Part shown: one piece after another, positions 35,775-45,884 of the stretch
Position numbering within the stretch: position 1 is the first letter of the stretch
How the letters are laid out: each line of letters opens with the position of its first letter
From: Glycocaulis alkaliphilus
Lineage (GTDB): Bacteria > Pseudomonadota > Alphaproteobacteria > Caulobacterales > Maricaulaceae
Direction of reading: 5' to 3'
Assembly: GCF_004000605.1 (NCBI RefSeq)
Contig: NZ_CP018911.1
Location: forward strand, 186,001-250,000
DNA: 64,000 nucleotides
Notes under the pieces: model-generated
Seen by the model: the letters and a program-made list of their open reading frames with translations, nothing else
Databases searched by the model: none
Told to the model about the DNA's origin: nothing
Made by a program: the position numbers and the translations under genes

Positions 35775-36011
35775 ATGGCCCGTACGCGCGAAAAGGCTCC
35801 TGCGGAAAAGGTGAATTCACCCGTGGCTGCGCGGGCGGCTTTTCCTGCACCTGAAGTGATCGAGGTCACGTCCAAGCGCGTCATGTGCGATGGCGGCGGC
35901 GGTGCGCTCGGCCATCCGCGCGTCTGGTACGATATGGGTGATGATGATTTCGTCGAGTGCGGTTATTGCGACCGCCGCTTCGTGCTGAAAGCCGGATCTG
36001 ACGGTCATTAG
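35775..36011 (+). CDS. Zinc-finger (CHCC type) domain protein
   Basis: 78 aa. The C-terminal half carries VMCDGGGGALGHPRVWYDM...VECGYCDRRFVL, the C-x-GHP-CxxC pattern of the CHCC zinc-finger family related to the NDUFS6 subunit of complex I. In alphaproteobacteria such proteins are short accessory proteins. Monocistronic; the ATG at 35775 is chosen over an upstream frame extension with no resemblance to the family. Confidence 0.88.
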   Translation: MARTREKAPAEKVNSPVAARAAFPAPEVIEVTSKRVMCDGGGGALGHPRVWYDMGDDDFVECGYCDRRFVLKAGSDGH

Positions 36012-36111
36012 TCCGGGCCGGTCAGTTGCCCTGACAGTGCCAAACCGGCTTAAATCCTGAGGGAATGCGCCCGCGAGAAGAGGCGCGAGGTTAAACCGGG
36101 GAGTTTCTCAC

Positions 36112-37629
36112 GTGAATTTTGCGTGGACGCCGCGCCGTATCGGGCTGGTGACGGGGATCGTGCTGGCCATCGGCCTGCAATGCATTCCCCTTCCTGACGG
36201 CGTGTCACGTGAGGCCTGGCTGTGCCTGTCTCTGGCTCTCATGATGGCGAGCTGGTGGGCGAGCGAGGCTATTCCGATTGCTGCCACCGCCCTTGTCCCG
36301 CTGGCATTGTTTCCCCTGTTCGGCATTGCCAGCGCCCGCGATGCCGCCTTCCCCTACGCCGACCCCATCGTGCTGCTATTGCTGGGCGGGTTTATCGTCG
36401 CGCTGGGCATAGAGCGCTGGAATTTGCACGCGCGTATCGCACTGAATGTGGTGGCGGCCTTTGGCTCGCGCCCCTCGCTCATGCTTCTGGGCTTCATGAT
36501 CGCCTCTGGCGTGCTGTCGATGTGGATTTCCAACACCGCAACCACGCTGATGATGATCCCCATCGCGCTGAAAGTCGCCGAAGCGGTGGAGAAAGAGGGT
36601 GTCGATGCGAAAATGTTCGCGCCCGCACTGGCACTGGCGATTGCCTACTCAGCCTCCATTGGCGGGCTCGCAACGCCTGTCGGCACGCCGTCCAACCTAA
36701 TCGCCATTGGCTATCTGGAGCGCACGGTAGAGCGCTCGATCAGCTTTCCTGAATGGATGATGCTGGGCCTGCCCGCCGCCGCGCTCATCATTCCTGCAGC
36801 GTGGATCATCCTGACGCGCTTCGCCTTCAAAATCCCGTCTCGCGCGGGCAGCGGTGAAGGTCATGCGCTGGTCATCGCCGAGAAGAAGGCGCTAGGGCGC
36901 ATGACAACGCCCGAACGGCGCGTCGCCATGGCGTTTGGCACGGTCGCGCTGCTCTGGATGGGGCGTGACCTGCCGGGCGTGCTGATCGGCATGCCCGATA
37001 TAAGCTTTGGCTGGAATCCGCTCCTGTCATGGCTCTCGGCAGCGCTGAACCTGCCCATCACGCTCAGCCTCAATGACATGCAGATTGCCATGATGGGCGC
37101 GCTGGCCATGTTCCTCATCCCTGCCGGAGGGCCCGATGGCAAAGGCCGCGCCCTGATGGACTGGGAGACGACCCAGCGCCTGCCCTGGGGCGTGCTCATC
37201 CTGTTCGGGGGCGGCCTCTCACTGGCAGCGGCCATGGACGCGACGGGGCTGTCGGCGTGGATCGGCTCTCACCTGGCGATCGTGGCTGAGCTGCCCTTGC
37301 CCATCGTCGTGCTGATCCTTGCCTTCATGGTCGTCTTCCTGACCGAGCTGACATCCAACGTCGCCACCACGACGGCTTTTCTCCCCGTGCTGGGCGGTGT
37401 CGCGGCGGCGGCGGGTGTGCCAGCAGAGCATCTCATCCTGCCGGTGGCGCTGGCGGCGAGCTGTTCCTTCATGTTGCCGGTGGCGACCGCGCCCAATGCC
37501 ATTGTCTATGCGTCCGGCGCGGTGACGATGGGGCAGATGATCAAGGCGGGCTTCCGCATCAACCTGGTGGCCGCCCCGCTCATTGCGATGCTGGCCAGCT
37601 TCCTGGCGCCCTTTGTCTTTCCCGCCTGA
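36112..37629 (+). CDS. SLC13/DASS-family dicarboxylate:sodium symporter
   Basis: 505-aa inner-membrane transporter with about 11-12 helices. Both SNT-type substrate/sodium motifs are present: SNTATTLMMIPIALKVAE and SNVATTTAFLPVLGG. ATPVGTPSNLIAIGYLE is also family-typical. Likely substrates are C4-dicarboxylates or related anions. The initiation codon at 36112 is GTG, preceded by GGGGAG. Convergent with the winged-helix regulator gene. Confidence 0.92.
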   Translation: MNFAWTPRRIGLVTGIVLAIGLQCIPLPDGVSREAWLCLSLALMMASWWASEAIPIAATALVPLALFPLFGIASARDAAFPYADPIVLLLLGGFIVALGIERWNLHARIALNVVAAFGSRPSLMLLGFMIASGVLSMWISNTATTLMMIPIALKVAEAVEKEGVDAKMFAPALALAIAYSASIGGLATPVGTPSNLIAIGYLERTVERSISFPEWMMLGLPAAALIIPAAWIILTRFAFKIPSRAGSGEGHALVIAEKKALGRMTTPERRVAMAFGTVALLWMGRDLPGVLIGMPDISFGWNPLLSWLSAALNLPITLSLNDMQIAMMGALAMFLIPAGGPDGKGRALMDWETTQRLPWGVLILFGGGLSLAAAMDATGLSAWIGSHLAIVAELPLPIVVLILAFMVVFLTELTSNVATTTAFLPVLGGVAAAAGVPAEHLILPVALAASCSFMLPVATAPNAIVYASGAVTMGQMIKAGFRINLVAAPLIAMLASFLAPFVFPA

Positions 37630-37929
37630 TTACTCGCCCACGAGTTTTTTCAGATCATCAAGATAGGCGATCCAGGCCTTGCGTCCGGCATCGGTCAGGG
37701 CCGCGTCGGTACGCGGCTTGCGGTCGACAAAGCGCTTGGTGATGGCGACATAGCCAGCGTCCTCCAGCTTTCGCAGGTGCGTGGACAGATTGCCGTCGGT
37801 GGCGCCGGTGCGGTCTTTCAGCTCGCCAAAGCTCGCCGCCTCGACACTGGCCAGATACGCCATCAGCCCCAGGCGCATGCGCCCGTGAATGACGTCATCG
37901 AGGTCTGAGGAGTTGAAGTCCGACATCAC
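37630..37929 (-). CDS. Winged-helix transcriptional regulator
   Basis: 99 aa. IHGRMRLGLMAYLASVEAASFGELKDRTGATDGNLSTHLRKLEDAGYVAITK (in overlapping parts) is a compact MarR/ArsR-like winged helix with the wing at FVDRKPRTDAALTD. One base separates its start from the stop of the membrane protein gene at 37931, so they form an operon. A 17-bp perfect palindrome upstream of that operon (38632-38648) is its probable target. Confidence 0.88.
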   Translation of the reverse strand: MMSDFNSSDLDDVIHGRMRLGLMAYLASVEAASFGELKDRTGATDGNLSTHLRKLEDAGYVAITKRFVDRKPRTDAALTDAGRKAWIAYLDDLKKLVGE

Positions 37930-37930
37930 T

Positions 37931-38560
37931 CTACACCAGGTCCTTCGGTTCCCTGGTCATCACCCACAGGCCGGGCAGGAAGGTGCCAAGGAACATGCCT
38001 GCTGATGCAACCAGATAGGTTTCGACAGTCATCATCAGGGCGGCGCAGGCGAACGTGGCGGCGAACGACATGATCGCGGGTATCAGAAGCATACGCTGGC
38101 GCGAGATCAGCGCATCAACCATCCATCCCATGCCGTAACCGGCAAACCCTACGGCCAGCATGCTGTTGAAGAAGACGGCTGGCAGCCCGCCCACATAAAC
38201 GCCGGCCAGTACTCCGAAAAAATAGGCCATCAGGGCGGCGCCAACGGACGGCCAGACGGCACCCTGCACACGGTTTCCCATTGAGCCCGCGCCCGGCTTG
38301 CGCCGTACCGTCCGGACCAGCAGGAACTGACCTAGGCTGCCCACTACCATGAAGCCGATCCACATCGGTAGCAGTACCCCCCAGCCCAACGGCAGAATGC
38401 CGGCGACGATGGCCCAATGGGTCAGGAATGTCAGGCTTGCCAGCCCGCCCCACCAGGCCATGAAGCGCCCGCCCAGCAGGGGTGCCTTGGCGCCAGCTTC
38501 TGCCATCTCGCGTAAGTAAGCCAGATCGGCGCTGGCGGTGGTCTTGCGGTCGGTATTCAT
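37931..38560 (-). CDS. Unknown five- to six-helix membrane protein co-transcribed with the regulator
   Basis: 209 aa. After a soluble N-terminal ~30 residues (SADLAYLREMAEAGAKAPLLGG) there are about six hydrophobic segments, including FLTHWAIVAGILPLGWGVLLP and LIPAIMSFAATFACAALMMTV. Such membrane proteins are commonly linked to small winged-helix regulators in alphaproteobacteria, but their role is unknown. First gene of the operon. Confidence 0.75.
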   Translation of the reverse strand: MNTDRKTTASADLAYLREMAEAGAKAPLLGGRFMAWWGGLASLTFLTHWAIVAGILPLGWGVLLPMWIGFMVVGSLGQFLLVRTVRRKPGAGSMGNRVQGAVWPSVGAALMAYFFGVLAGVYVGGLPAVFFNSMLAVGFAGYGMGWMVDALISRQRMLLIPAIMSFAATFACAALMMTVETYLVASAGMFLGTFLPGLWVMTREPKDLV

Positions 38561-38631
38561 GGGCGCGGCTCCTTCACACGGCGAATGCGCTGATTCGGAT
38601 CAGCTCACACGCTTATGGCGCAACTCAAATT

Positions 38632-38648
38632 ACTTTGCAATGCAAAGT
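38632..38648. promoter_or_regulatory. Perfect 17-bp palindrome, probable operator
   Basis: ACTTTGCA (38632-38639), a central A, and TGCAAAGT (38641-38648): an uninterrupted inverted repeat 72 bases before the start of the membrane-protein/winged-helix operon. It stands in an AT-richer patch where a promoter is expected. Likely bound by the winged-helix regulator encoded in that operon. Confidence 0.55.
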
Positions 38649-38698
38649 TTGTGGGGAGATTGGCTGGAGTTCTGTCATCGTCCGGCCCCTCTATTGTC

Positions 38699-38721
38699 AT
38701 CACCCGCTTCATGCGGGTGAT
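38699..38721. repeat. Intergenic palindromic element, type A
   Basis: Arms ATCACCCGC and GCGGGTGAT, 9 bp each with a TTCAT loop. Confidence 0.55.
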
Positions 38722-38867
38722 CCATGCCTGCAAGGGCGCCACGCCCTCGTCCTTCCAGACGCCCTTCGGGCTCCTCAGGATGAGGGCTTTCGTTGCGCTT
38801 TTCCTTCATTCTTTCGAACGCAGTGGCGCTCGAAGGGCGAGGGAGTTGGCAAACTCTCAGGCATGGG

Positions 38868-38888
38868 TGGCCCGGACAAGCCGGGCCA
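38868..38888. repeat. Intergenic palindromic element, type B
   Basis: Arms TGGCCCGG and CCGGGCCA, 8 bp each with a five-base ACAAG loop. The centre GGACAAGCCGGG recalls the 5681 element (ATCAAGCCGGGG), suggesting a related family. Confidence 0.55.
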
Positions 38889-38939
38889 TGACAGAATGGG
38901 GTGCCTTCGATTGATGGCTTCTCCCGGCCATCCGCGTTT

Positions 38940-38957
38940 CACCGGCGCAAGCCGGTG
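38940..38957. repeat. Intergenic palindromic element, type C
   Basis: Arms CACCGGC and GCCGGTG with a GCAA tetraloop, a very stable small hairpin 31 bases beyond the xerC stop codon. Confidence 0.5.
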
Positions 38958-38987
38958 CCCAGGCCAAGCTGCGGCAGCGGCATAGCG

Positions 38988-39923
38988 CTATCCGCCCGCC
39001 GCCCGCCTTGCCCTTGGGTGCGTAGCCGCATGCACCGACAAAAGGCGCGCCGTATCCACCTCGGCATAGATTTGCGTGGTTGAAAGCGAGGCGTGGCCCA
39101 GCAATTCCTGTATCGCGCGTAGGTCCCCGCCCCCGGCCAGCAGATGCGTAGCGAAGGCGTGGCGCAGGGCATGGGGTGTAGCCGTCGAGGGCAGGCCCAG
39201 CGCGCCGCGCATACGCTCGACACAGCGCTGCACCGCGCGCGCATTCAGCGCCCCGCCGCGCGCACCCTTAAAGAGCGGCTGGTCTGCAGCCAGCGGAAAG
39301 GGGCAGACGGTGACATAGGCATCCACGGCCTCCCGCACAGGCTGGAGAACCGGCACCAGCCGGGTGCGTCCGCCCTTGCCCGTGATACGCAAGGCATCCG
39401 CCAGCGGATAATCGCGTCCTGTGAGTGAAAGCGCTTCTGACACGCGAAGCCCCGCCCCGTAGAGCAGGGCCAGTACGGCTGTATCGCGTGCGCCATGCCA
39501 GGCTTCGCTATGGGCAGTCCCTGCATCGTCCAGCATCGCCTTTGCCGCCGCTTCGCTGACCGGCCTTGGCAGGCGGCGGGGCGCGCGCGGCGCCTCGACC
39601 AATGCCAGCGCGGCATTATCGATGCCGTGACGGGCGCGCACGAAGGCGTAGAAGCTGCGCACGGCCGAGAGGGCACGTTGCAGCGTGCGCGGGCCTGCCC
39701 CCTCCCTGCGCCGGTCAGCCAGCCAGGCCCGCCAGTCCGTGCCGGAGAGTTCAGAGAGGTCTTTTGACGTTACGGCGCGGCCCTTGTGAGCGGTCAGAAA
39801 GGCGAGCCACTGACCCAGATCGCGCTCATACGCTTTTACCGTGTGGGCGCTATAGCGCCGCCCGCCCTCAATATGCGCGAGGAAACCGGCCACAAGGGCC
39901 GTGGGGGCGGCGCCTTGCGTCAT
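38988..39923 (-). CDS. xerC: Tyrosine recombinase XerC
   Basis: 311 aa. The N-terminal SAM-like core-binding domain (AHTVKAYERDLGQWLAFL) precedes the catalytic domain with Arg in LLYGAGLRVSEALSLTG, the HALRHAFATHLLAGGGDLRAIQELLGHASLSTTQIYA box (His, Arg, His) and the nucleophile Tyr. This is the chromosome-dimer resolution recombinase rather than a mobile-element integrase, as shown by coupling to the DUF484 gene (ATGA overlap), a conserved proteobacterial pairing. Confidence 0.94.
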   Translation of the reverse strand: MTQGAAPTALVAGFLAHIEGGRRYSAHTVKAYERDLGQWLAFLTAHKGRAVTSKDLSELSGTDWRAWLADRRREGAGPRTLQRALSAVRSFYAFVRARHGIDNAALALVEAPRAPRRLPRPVSEAAAKAMLDDAGTAHSEAWHGARDTAVLALLYGAGLRVSEALSLTGRDYPLADALRITGKGGRTRLVPVLQPVREAVDAYVTVCPFPLAADQPLFKGARGGALNARAVQRCVERMRGALGLPSTATPHALRHAFATHLLAGGGDLRAIQELLGHASLSTTQIYAEVDTARLLSVHAATHPRARRAAGG

Positions 39924-40621
39924 CGCGGCAGAAGGGCCTCCAGCCGGCGTTCGAGAATACGGGCCAGGAAATGGGCCAGATCGGCCGCATCACTCGGGCG
40001 GAAGGCGTCCCGGCGTGCGGAACCCAGACAGAGCACGCCGGAAAAGCCGCGCCCCTCAAGCGCGATGACGGCTTCGCTCGCCACCCGGCTGGCCTGCACA
40101 CCGTAAATCGGCCCGGAAAGGCGTGGATCAGGCGCGCCAAGGCGTTCGGACGCTTCGCCAAGCATGGCCGCTTTCAGGCCCGGTGCAGCGGGCAGTATCG
40201 CAATCGCGCGCGGCAGGGCGGTGATGCCTTCCAGGCATACCCGCACAGCCTCAAGGCCCAGCGTGGTCGCCGTATGGCCTGCCAGACGGCGGTCGAGCGC
40301 GGCCAGTGTCGGCTCGTCCATCAGACCCATCACAGCAGCATGTGCGCTCGCCTGAGCGGCCAGATTGCCCCGCAGCATGTCCTGCAAATCTTCATTGGCG
40401 GCTTTCAGCAGGGTGATTTCACTCTGCAGGCGCGCGCGGGCTGCCGCATTGAGATCGGCGATGTTCCCGTCATGGCGCACGCCCAGCAGCGCAATCATCA
40501 GCTCGCCATCAGCCAGCACGCGCGACGGATCAGCCAGTATGGCGCCCCGCCAGTCTGGCGTGTCGTCTGCATTGCGGGTTGCGGGCATAGCGTTGCTGCG
40601 CATGCGTTTCATGCCGATCAT
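39920..40621 (-). CDS. DUF484 family protein (GAF-like)
   Basis: 233 aa. The central coiled coil (DLNAAARARLQSEITLLKAANEDLQDML, in part) and GAF-like C-terminal half (VIALEGRGFSGVLCLGSARRDAF) identify DUF484. The family nearly always sits directly before xerC, as here with overlapping stop and start codons, but its role is unknown. ATGs at 40612 and 40588 are alternative starts. It diverges from priA, with a 130-base gap for both promoters. Confidence 0.9.
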   Translation of the reverse strand: MIGMKRMRSNAMPATRNADDTPDWRGAILADPSRVLADGELMIALLGVRHDGNIADLNAAARARLQSEITLLKAANEDLQDMLRGNLAAQASAHAAVMGLMDEPTLAALDRRLAGHTATTLGLEAVRVCLEGITALPRAIAILPAAPGLKAAMLGEASERLGAPDPRLSGPIYGVQASRVASEAVIALEGRGFSGVLCLGSARRDAFRPSDAADLAHFLARILERRLEALLPR

Positions 40622-40751
40622 TATCCATCCATCCTGTTTGTCTGCCCCTCTTGGCGGGGGCGTTCGTCGATGGACAGGATCATGGCATGAGGGGGGTTCC
40701 AGATGCGTTAACTCACCTGCACGAATCCCGCCCGCCCGCTAGGATGCGGAC

Positions 40752-42941
40752 ATGACCGCGAATCGCGACCCGTCTGCCCCGCAGATCGCCACCGTGCTGC
40801 TGCCCCTGCCCTTGCCGGAGGCGTTCGATTACGCCGTGCCGGAAGGCATGGTGGTCGCTGAGGGCGATCATGTCGTGGTGCCGCTGGGCAAACGGCTCAG
40901 CCATGGCGTCGTCTGGGGAGTGCGCGACGGAACCGGCGGCAACCGGCCCTTGAAGCCTGTGGCTGAACGTCTGGATGCGCCGCCCTTTACCGCCGCCATG
41001 CGCGATTTTGTCGACTGGACGGCGCGCTATCTGGCTGAAAATCCCGGCCTCGTCCTGCAGGCGACATTGCGCAGCCGGGGCGGGCTCTCGCCATCCCCCA
41101 CCGAGACGCTTTATCACCCCACGGGCCAGACGCCGGACCGGATGACGCCTGCGCGTCAGGCCGTGCTGGATGCGGCCGCTGAAGAACCCGCCAGCGGCGC
41201 CGAACTCGCCCGGCGTGCAGGTGTATCGCCCGGCGTGGTAAAGGGGCTCGCCGATGCTGGCGCGCTGCGCGCTGAACAGCGTGACACCGACCAGCCTTTT
41301 CCGGCGCCTGACCCTTATCGCGATGGCCTCACGCTCAATGACGGGCAGGAGGCTGCGGCCAGCCAGCTGCGCCGCCTTGTTGCCGCGGGCGGCTTTCAGG
41401 CGGCGCTTCTTGATGGCGTGACGGGCTCAGGCAAGACGGAAGTCTATCTGGAAGCCATAGCCGAGCTGTTACGCCGTGAGCCCGATGCGCAAGTGCTGGT
41501 GCTCCTGCCGGAAATTGCTCTGACGCAGGCCGTTACGGCGCGGTTTGAAGAGCGTTTCGGGGTGTCGCCTGCGCTCTGGCATTCGGCTATCGGGCCAACG
41601 GAGCGCCGCCGGGCCTGGCGCGAGATCACGGCGGGGCGCGCCCGTATCATTGCAGGCGCGCGCTCGGCCATCTTCCTGCCCTACCGCAATCTGCGCCTGA
41701 TCGTGGTCGATGAGGAACATGACCCGACCTACAAGCAGGATGAGGGCCTGACCTATCACGCCCGCGATCTGGCGGTCGCGCGCGCCAAGATCGAAGGCGC
41801 CGTGGCGATCCTTGCCAGCGCGACGCCCAGCCTTGAAACCCTCGTCAATGCGCGCGCGGGCCGCTACGGCCATATCCGGCTGGCGGCGCGGGCAGGCTCT
41901 GCGGTATTGCCGCAGATCGAAACGATTGATCTGCGCGAGCACCCGCCCGAAGCGGGCCACTGGCTGTCGCCGCCTCTGACCGCCGCTATGGCCGAAACTA
42001 TCGGGCGCGGCGAGCAGGTGCTGCTTTATCTGAACCGGCGCGGCTATGCGCCGCTGGTCCTGTGCCGGGCCTGCGGGCACAAGATGAAAAGCCCGGATAC
42101 TGACCGCTGGCTGGTGGAACATCGCTATACCGGGCGGCTCATCTGCCACACGACCGGGTTTTCCATGCCCAAACCGAAGGCTTGCCCGGAATGCGGCGCG
42201 ATTGAGTCGCTGACCAGCGTCGGCCCCGGTGTCGAGCGCGTGGCGGAAGAAGCCACCTTGCGCTTTCCGGAGGCGCGCGTGGAGGTGTTTTCCTCCGACA
42301 GTGCCGCCGGGCCCAATGGCGTGCGCGAGCTGATCGCCCGCATGGAGGCTGGCGAGATCGATATTCTGGTCGGCACCCAGATTGCCGCCAAGGGCCATAA
42401 CTTCCCAAAACTGACGCTGGTCGGCGTGGTCGATGCTGATCTGGGCCTGAAAGGCGGCGATCTGCGCGCGGGCGAGCGCACCTATCAGACTTTGGTGCAG
42501 GTGGCAGGCAGGGCGGGGCGCGCCGACCGGCCAGGCCGGGCCTTGCTGCAGACCCATGAACCGGAACACGAAGCCATTCAGGCGCTGCTGGCGGGAGACC
42601 GGGATAGCTTCCTCGATCTGGAAGCGATGATGCGCGAGCAGCTCGGCCTGCCCCCTTTCGGGCGGCTGGCGGCTCTGGTGATGTCCGGCACCGATGAGCG
42701 CTTGTTGGCTCAGACCGCGAAAATCGCCGCTGCAGCCGCGCCTTTAAGTGATGATGTGAAACTGTTCGGGCCAGCCGAACCGCCGCTGGCGGTCGTGCGC
42801 GGGCGCTACCGGCGGCGCTTTCTGGTGCAGGCGCAGCGCAATGTGGATGTATCTGCCTTCATGGCGACCTGGATGGCGCGCTTCAAACTGCCCTCCTCGA
42901 TCCGCGCCCGCGTCGATATCGAGCCGTACTCGTTTTTGTGA
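40752..42941 (+). CDS. priA: Primosomal replication-restart helicase PriA
   Basis: 729-aa 3'-5' helicase restarting stalled forks. It has the N-terminal 3'-DNA-binding domain (LPLPEAFDYAVPEG), Walker A LLDGVTGSGKTEVYLEA, DEEHD motif II, GRGEQVLLYLNRRGYAPL and the C-terminal helicase motifs (VGTQIAAKGHNF, QVAGRAGRADRPG). The zinc module is atypical. CRAC, one Cys in ICHTTG and CPEC remain, but three of the usual eight cysteines are replaced (SPDT for CPxC, and TT for xC after CH). Loading functions may be altered, while the helicase core looks intact. Confidence 0.95.
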   Translation: MTANRDPSAPQIATVLLPLPLPEAFDYAVPEGMVVAEGDHVVVPLGKRLSHGVVWGVRDGTGGNRPLKPVAERLDAPPFTAAMRDFVDWTARYLAENPGLVLQATLRSRGGLSPSPTETLYHPTGQTPDRMTPARQAVLDAAAEEPASGAELARRAGVSPGVVKGLADAGALRAEQRDTDQPFPAPDPYRDGLTLNDGQEAAASQLRRLVAAGGFQAALLDGVTGSGKTEVYLEAIAELLRREPDAQVLVLLPEIALTQAVTARFEERFGVSPALWHSAIGPTERRRAWREITAGRARIIAGARSAIFLPYRNLRLIVVDEEHDPTYKQDEGLTYHARDLAVARAKIEGAVAILASATPSLETLVNARAGRYGHIRLAARAGSAVLPQIETIDLREHPPEAGHWLSPPLTAAMAETIGRGEQVLLYLNRRGYAPLVLCRACGHKMKSPDTDRWLVEHRYTGRLICHTTGFSMPKPKACPECGAIESLTSVGPGVERVAEEATLRFPEARVEVFSSDSAAGPNGVRELIARMEAGEIDILVGTQIAAKGHNFPKLTLVGVVDADLGLKGGDLRAGERTYQTLVQVAGRAGRADRPGRALLQTHEPEHEAIQALLAGDRDSFLDLEAMMREQLGLPPFGRLAALVMSGTDERLLAQTAKIAAAAAPLSDDVKLFGPAEPPLAVVRGRYRRRFLVQAQRNVDVSAFMATWMARFKLPSSIRARVDIEPYSFL

Positions 42942-42952
42942 GCGGCCATAAC

Positions 42953-42996
42953 GCGACATGATCTGACATTTTGTGTATCATTCCTGTCAGATCATG
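42953..42996 (+). promoter_or_regulatory. parD promoter with long operator palindrome
   Basis: CATGATCTGACA (42957-42968) and TGTCAGATCATG (42985-42996) form perfect 12-bp arms with a 16-base spacer. A -10-like TATCAT (42976-42981) sits in the spacer, 17 bases after GCGACA (42953-42958). The right arm touches the GGAGG ribosome-binding site (42996-43000). Binding here would block both promoter and early transcript, fitting autorepression by ParD. Confidence 0.65.
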
Positions 42997-43005
42997 GAGG
43001 CCGGC

Positions 43006-43260
43006 ATGCACATTTCGCTCACCGAAACGCTCGAAAAATGGGTCCGCGACAAGGTCGAGAGCGGCCTTTATTCGAACGCCAGCGAGGTGATCCGCGAGGC
43101 CCTGCGCGAACGCATCCGTGCTGAACGCACCGAAGCAGAGGATATCGAAGCCCTGCGCGCCCAGATTGATGTGGGCCTGCAACAGGCCGAACGCGGGGAG
43201 CTGCTGGACTGGACCATGGCCGATATCAAGTCCCGCTTGCGCGAAGAGCGTAATGGCTAG
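43006..43260 (+). CDS. parD: ParD-type antitoxin
   Basis: 84 aa. N-terminal ribbon-helix-helix (MHISLTETLEKWVRDKVESG, then YSNASEVIREALRERIRAE) and a disordered toxin-binding tail (LQQAERGELLDWTMADIK). The ATG at 43006 follows a GGAGG site. The frame is intact and overlaps the start of parE by 8 bases. Because parE is broken, this is now an orphan antitoxin that may still bind its operator or neutralise ParE proteins from elsewhere. Confidence 0.9.
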   Translation: MHISLTETLEKWVRDKVESGLYSNASEVIREALRERIRAERTEAEDIEALRAQIDVGLQQAERGELLDWTMADIKSRLREERNG

Positions 43261-43546
43261 GTGGCGTCTTTCTCCCGAAGCGGGGGAAGACCTGCTGGAG
43301 ATTGGCCGTTAAACGACGCAGGAATGGGGAGAGGCGCAAAGCGAACGCTATCTCGACCGCCTCGATGACGTTTTCAACCGGCTGGTGCTCATGCCCGGCC
43401 TTGGCCGTGAGCGCGAGGATATCCGGTCCGGCGTGTTCAGCTTTCCGGCCGGCCGCCATGTCGTCTGGTACCGGCAGATGCCTTCAGGCATCGAGATATT
43501 GCGCGTCCTGCACACCCGTCAGAGCAGCCGGGACGCGTTTTCCTGA
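43253..43546 (+). pseudogene. parE: ParE-type toxin interrupted by an in-frame stop codon
   Basis: Reading from the ATG at 43253 gives MARWRLSPEAGEDLLEIGR, then TAA at 43310-43312, then in the same frame TTQEWGEAQSERYLDRLDDVF and on to a natural stop at 43544-43546 (97 codons plus stop). The whole is a full-length ParE with helices and the C-terminal ILRVLHTRQ segment. Homologous toxins usually have Tyr at the interrupted position (xYT), so a single base change TAT or TAC to TAA explains it. No insertion or deletion is needed. A sequencing error or readthrough cannot be excluded. Confidence 0.85.
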
Positions 43547-43746
43547 AGCTCCGCCTGCGCCGTTTGCGCGCGGGCAGGTTGCCGCCCTCAAACCCTTGTG
43601 CTAGGTGGGCGCCGGACTGAACGGGACTGTCCTTGCACGGCCAAGGTGGTCTTTTGAAAAACCTCAATATCTCAAGTGCTTGGGCCTGATCTTTCGGCCA
43701 GACCCTATTTGGCACTCACCACAGAGAAGAGAGCGGGCGAAAAACG

Positions 43747-45851
<2,105 letters not shown>

Positions 45852-45884
45852 GGTGCAGGGGCAAGGCTGACCGAGGCATAATCG

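Larger units (their letters stand above)
38561..38987. other. Gene-free stretch with an operator and three kinds of short palindromic repeats
   Basis: 427 bases between xerC and the membrane-protein/regulator operon. It contains the 17-bp palindrome at 38632-38648 near the operon start, then a mosaic of short palindromic elements (38699-38721, 38868-38888, 38940-38957). Open frames across it are artefacts of the repeats; no gene is supported. Confidence 0.6.

Noticed and set aside
38690-38990. Short open frames in the xerC downstream gap as genes
   Set aside because: They coincide with palindromic repeat units and have no ribosome-binding site or family features.
38988-39923. xerC as the integrase of a mobile element
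   Set aside because: Coupling to DUF484 and core-gene surroundings identify it as the housekeeping dimer-resolution recombinase.
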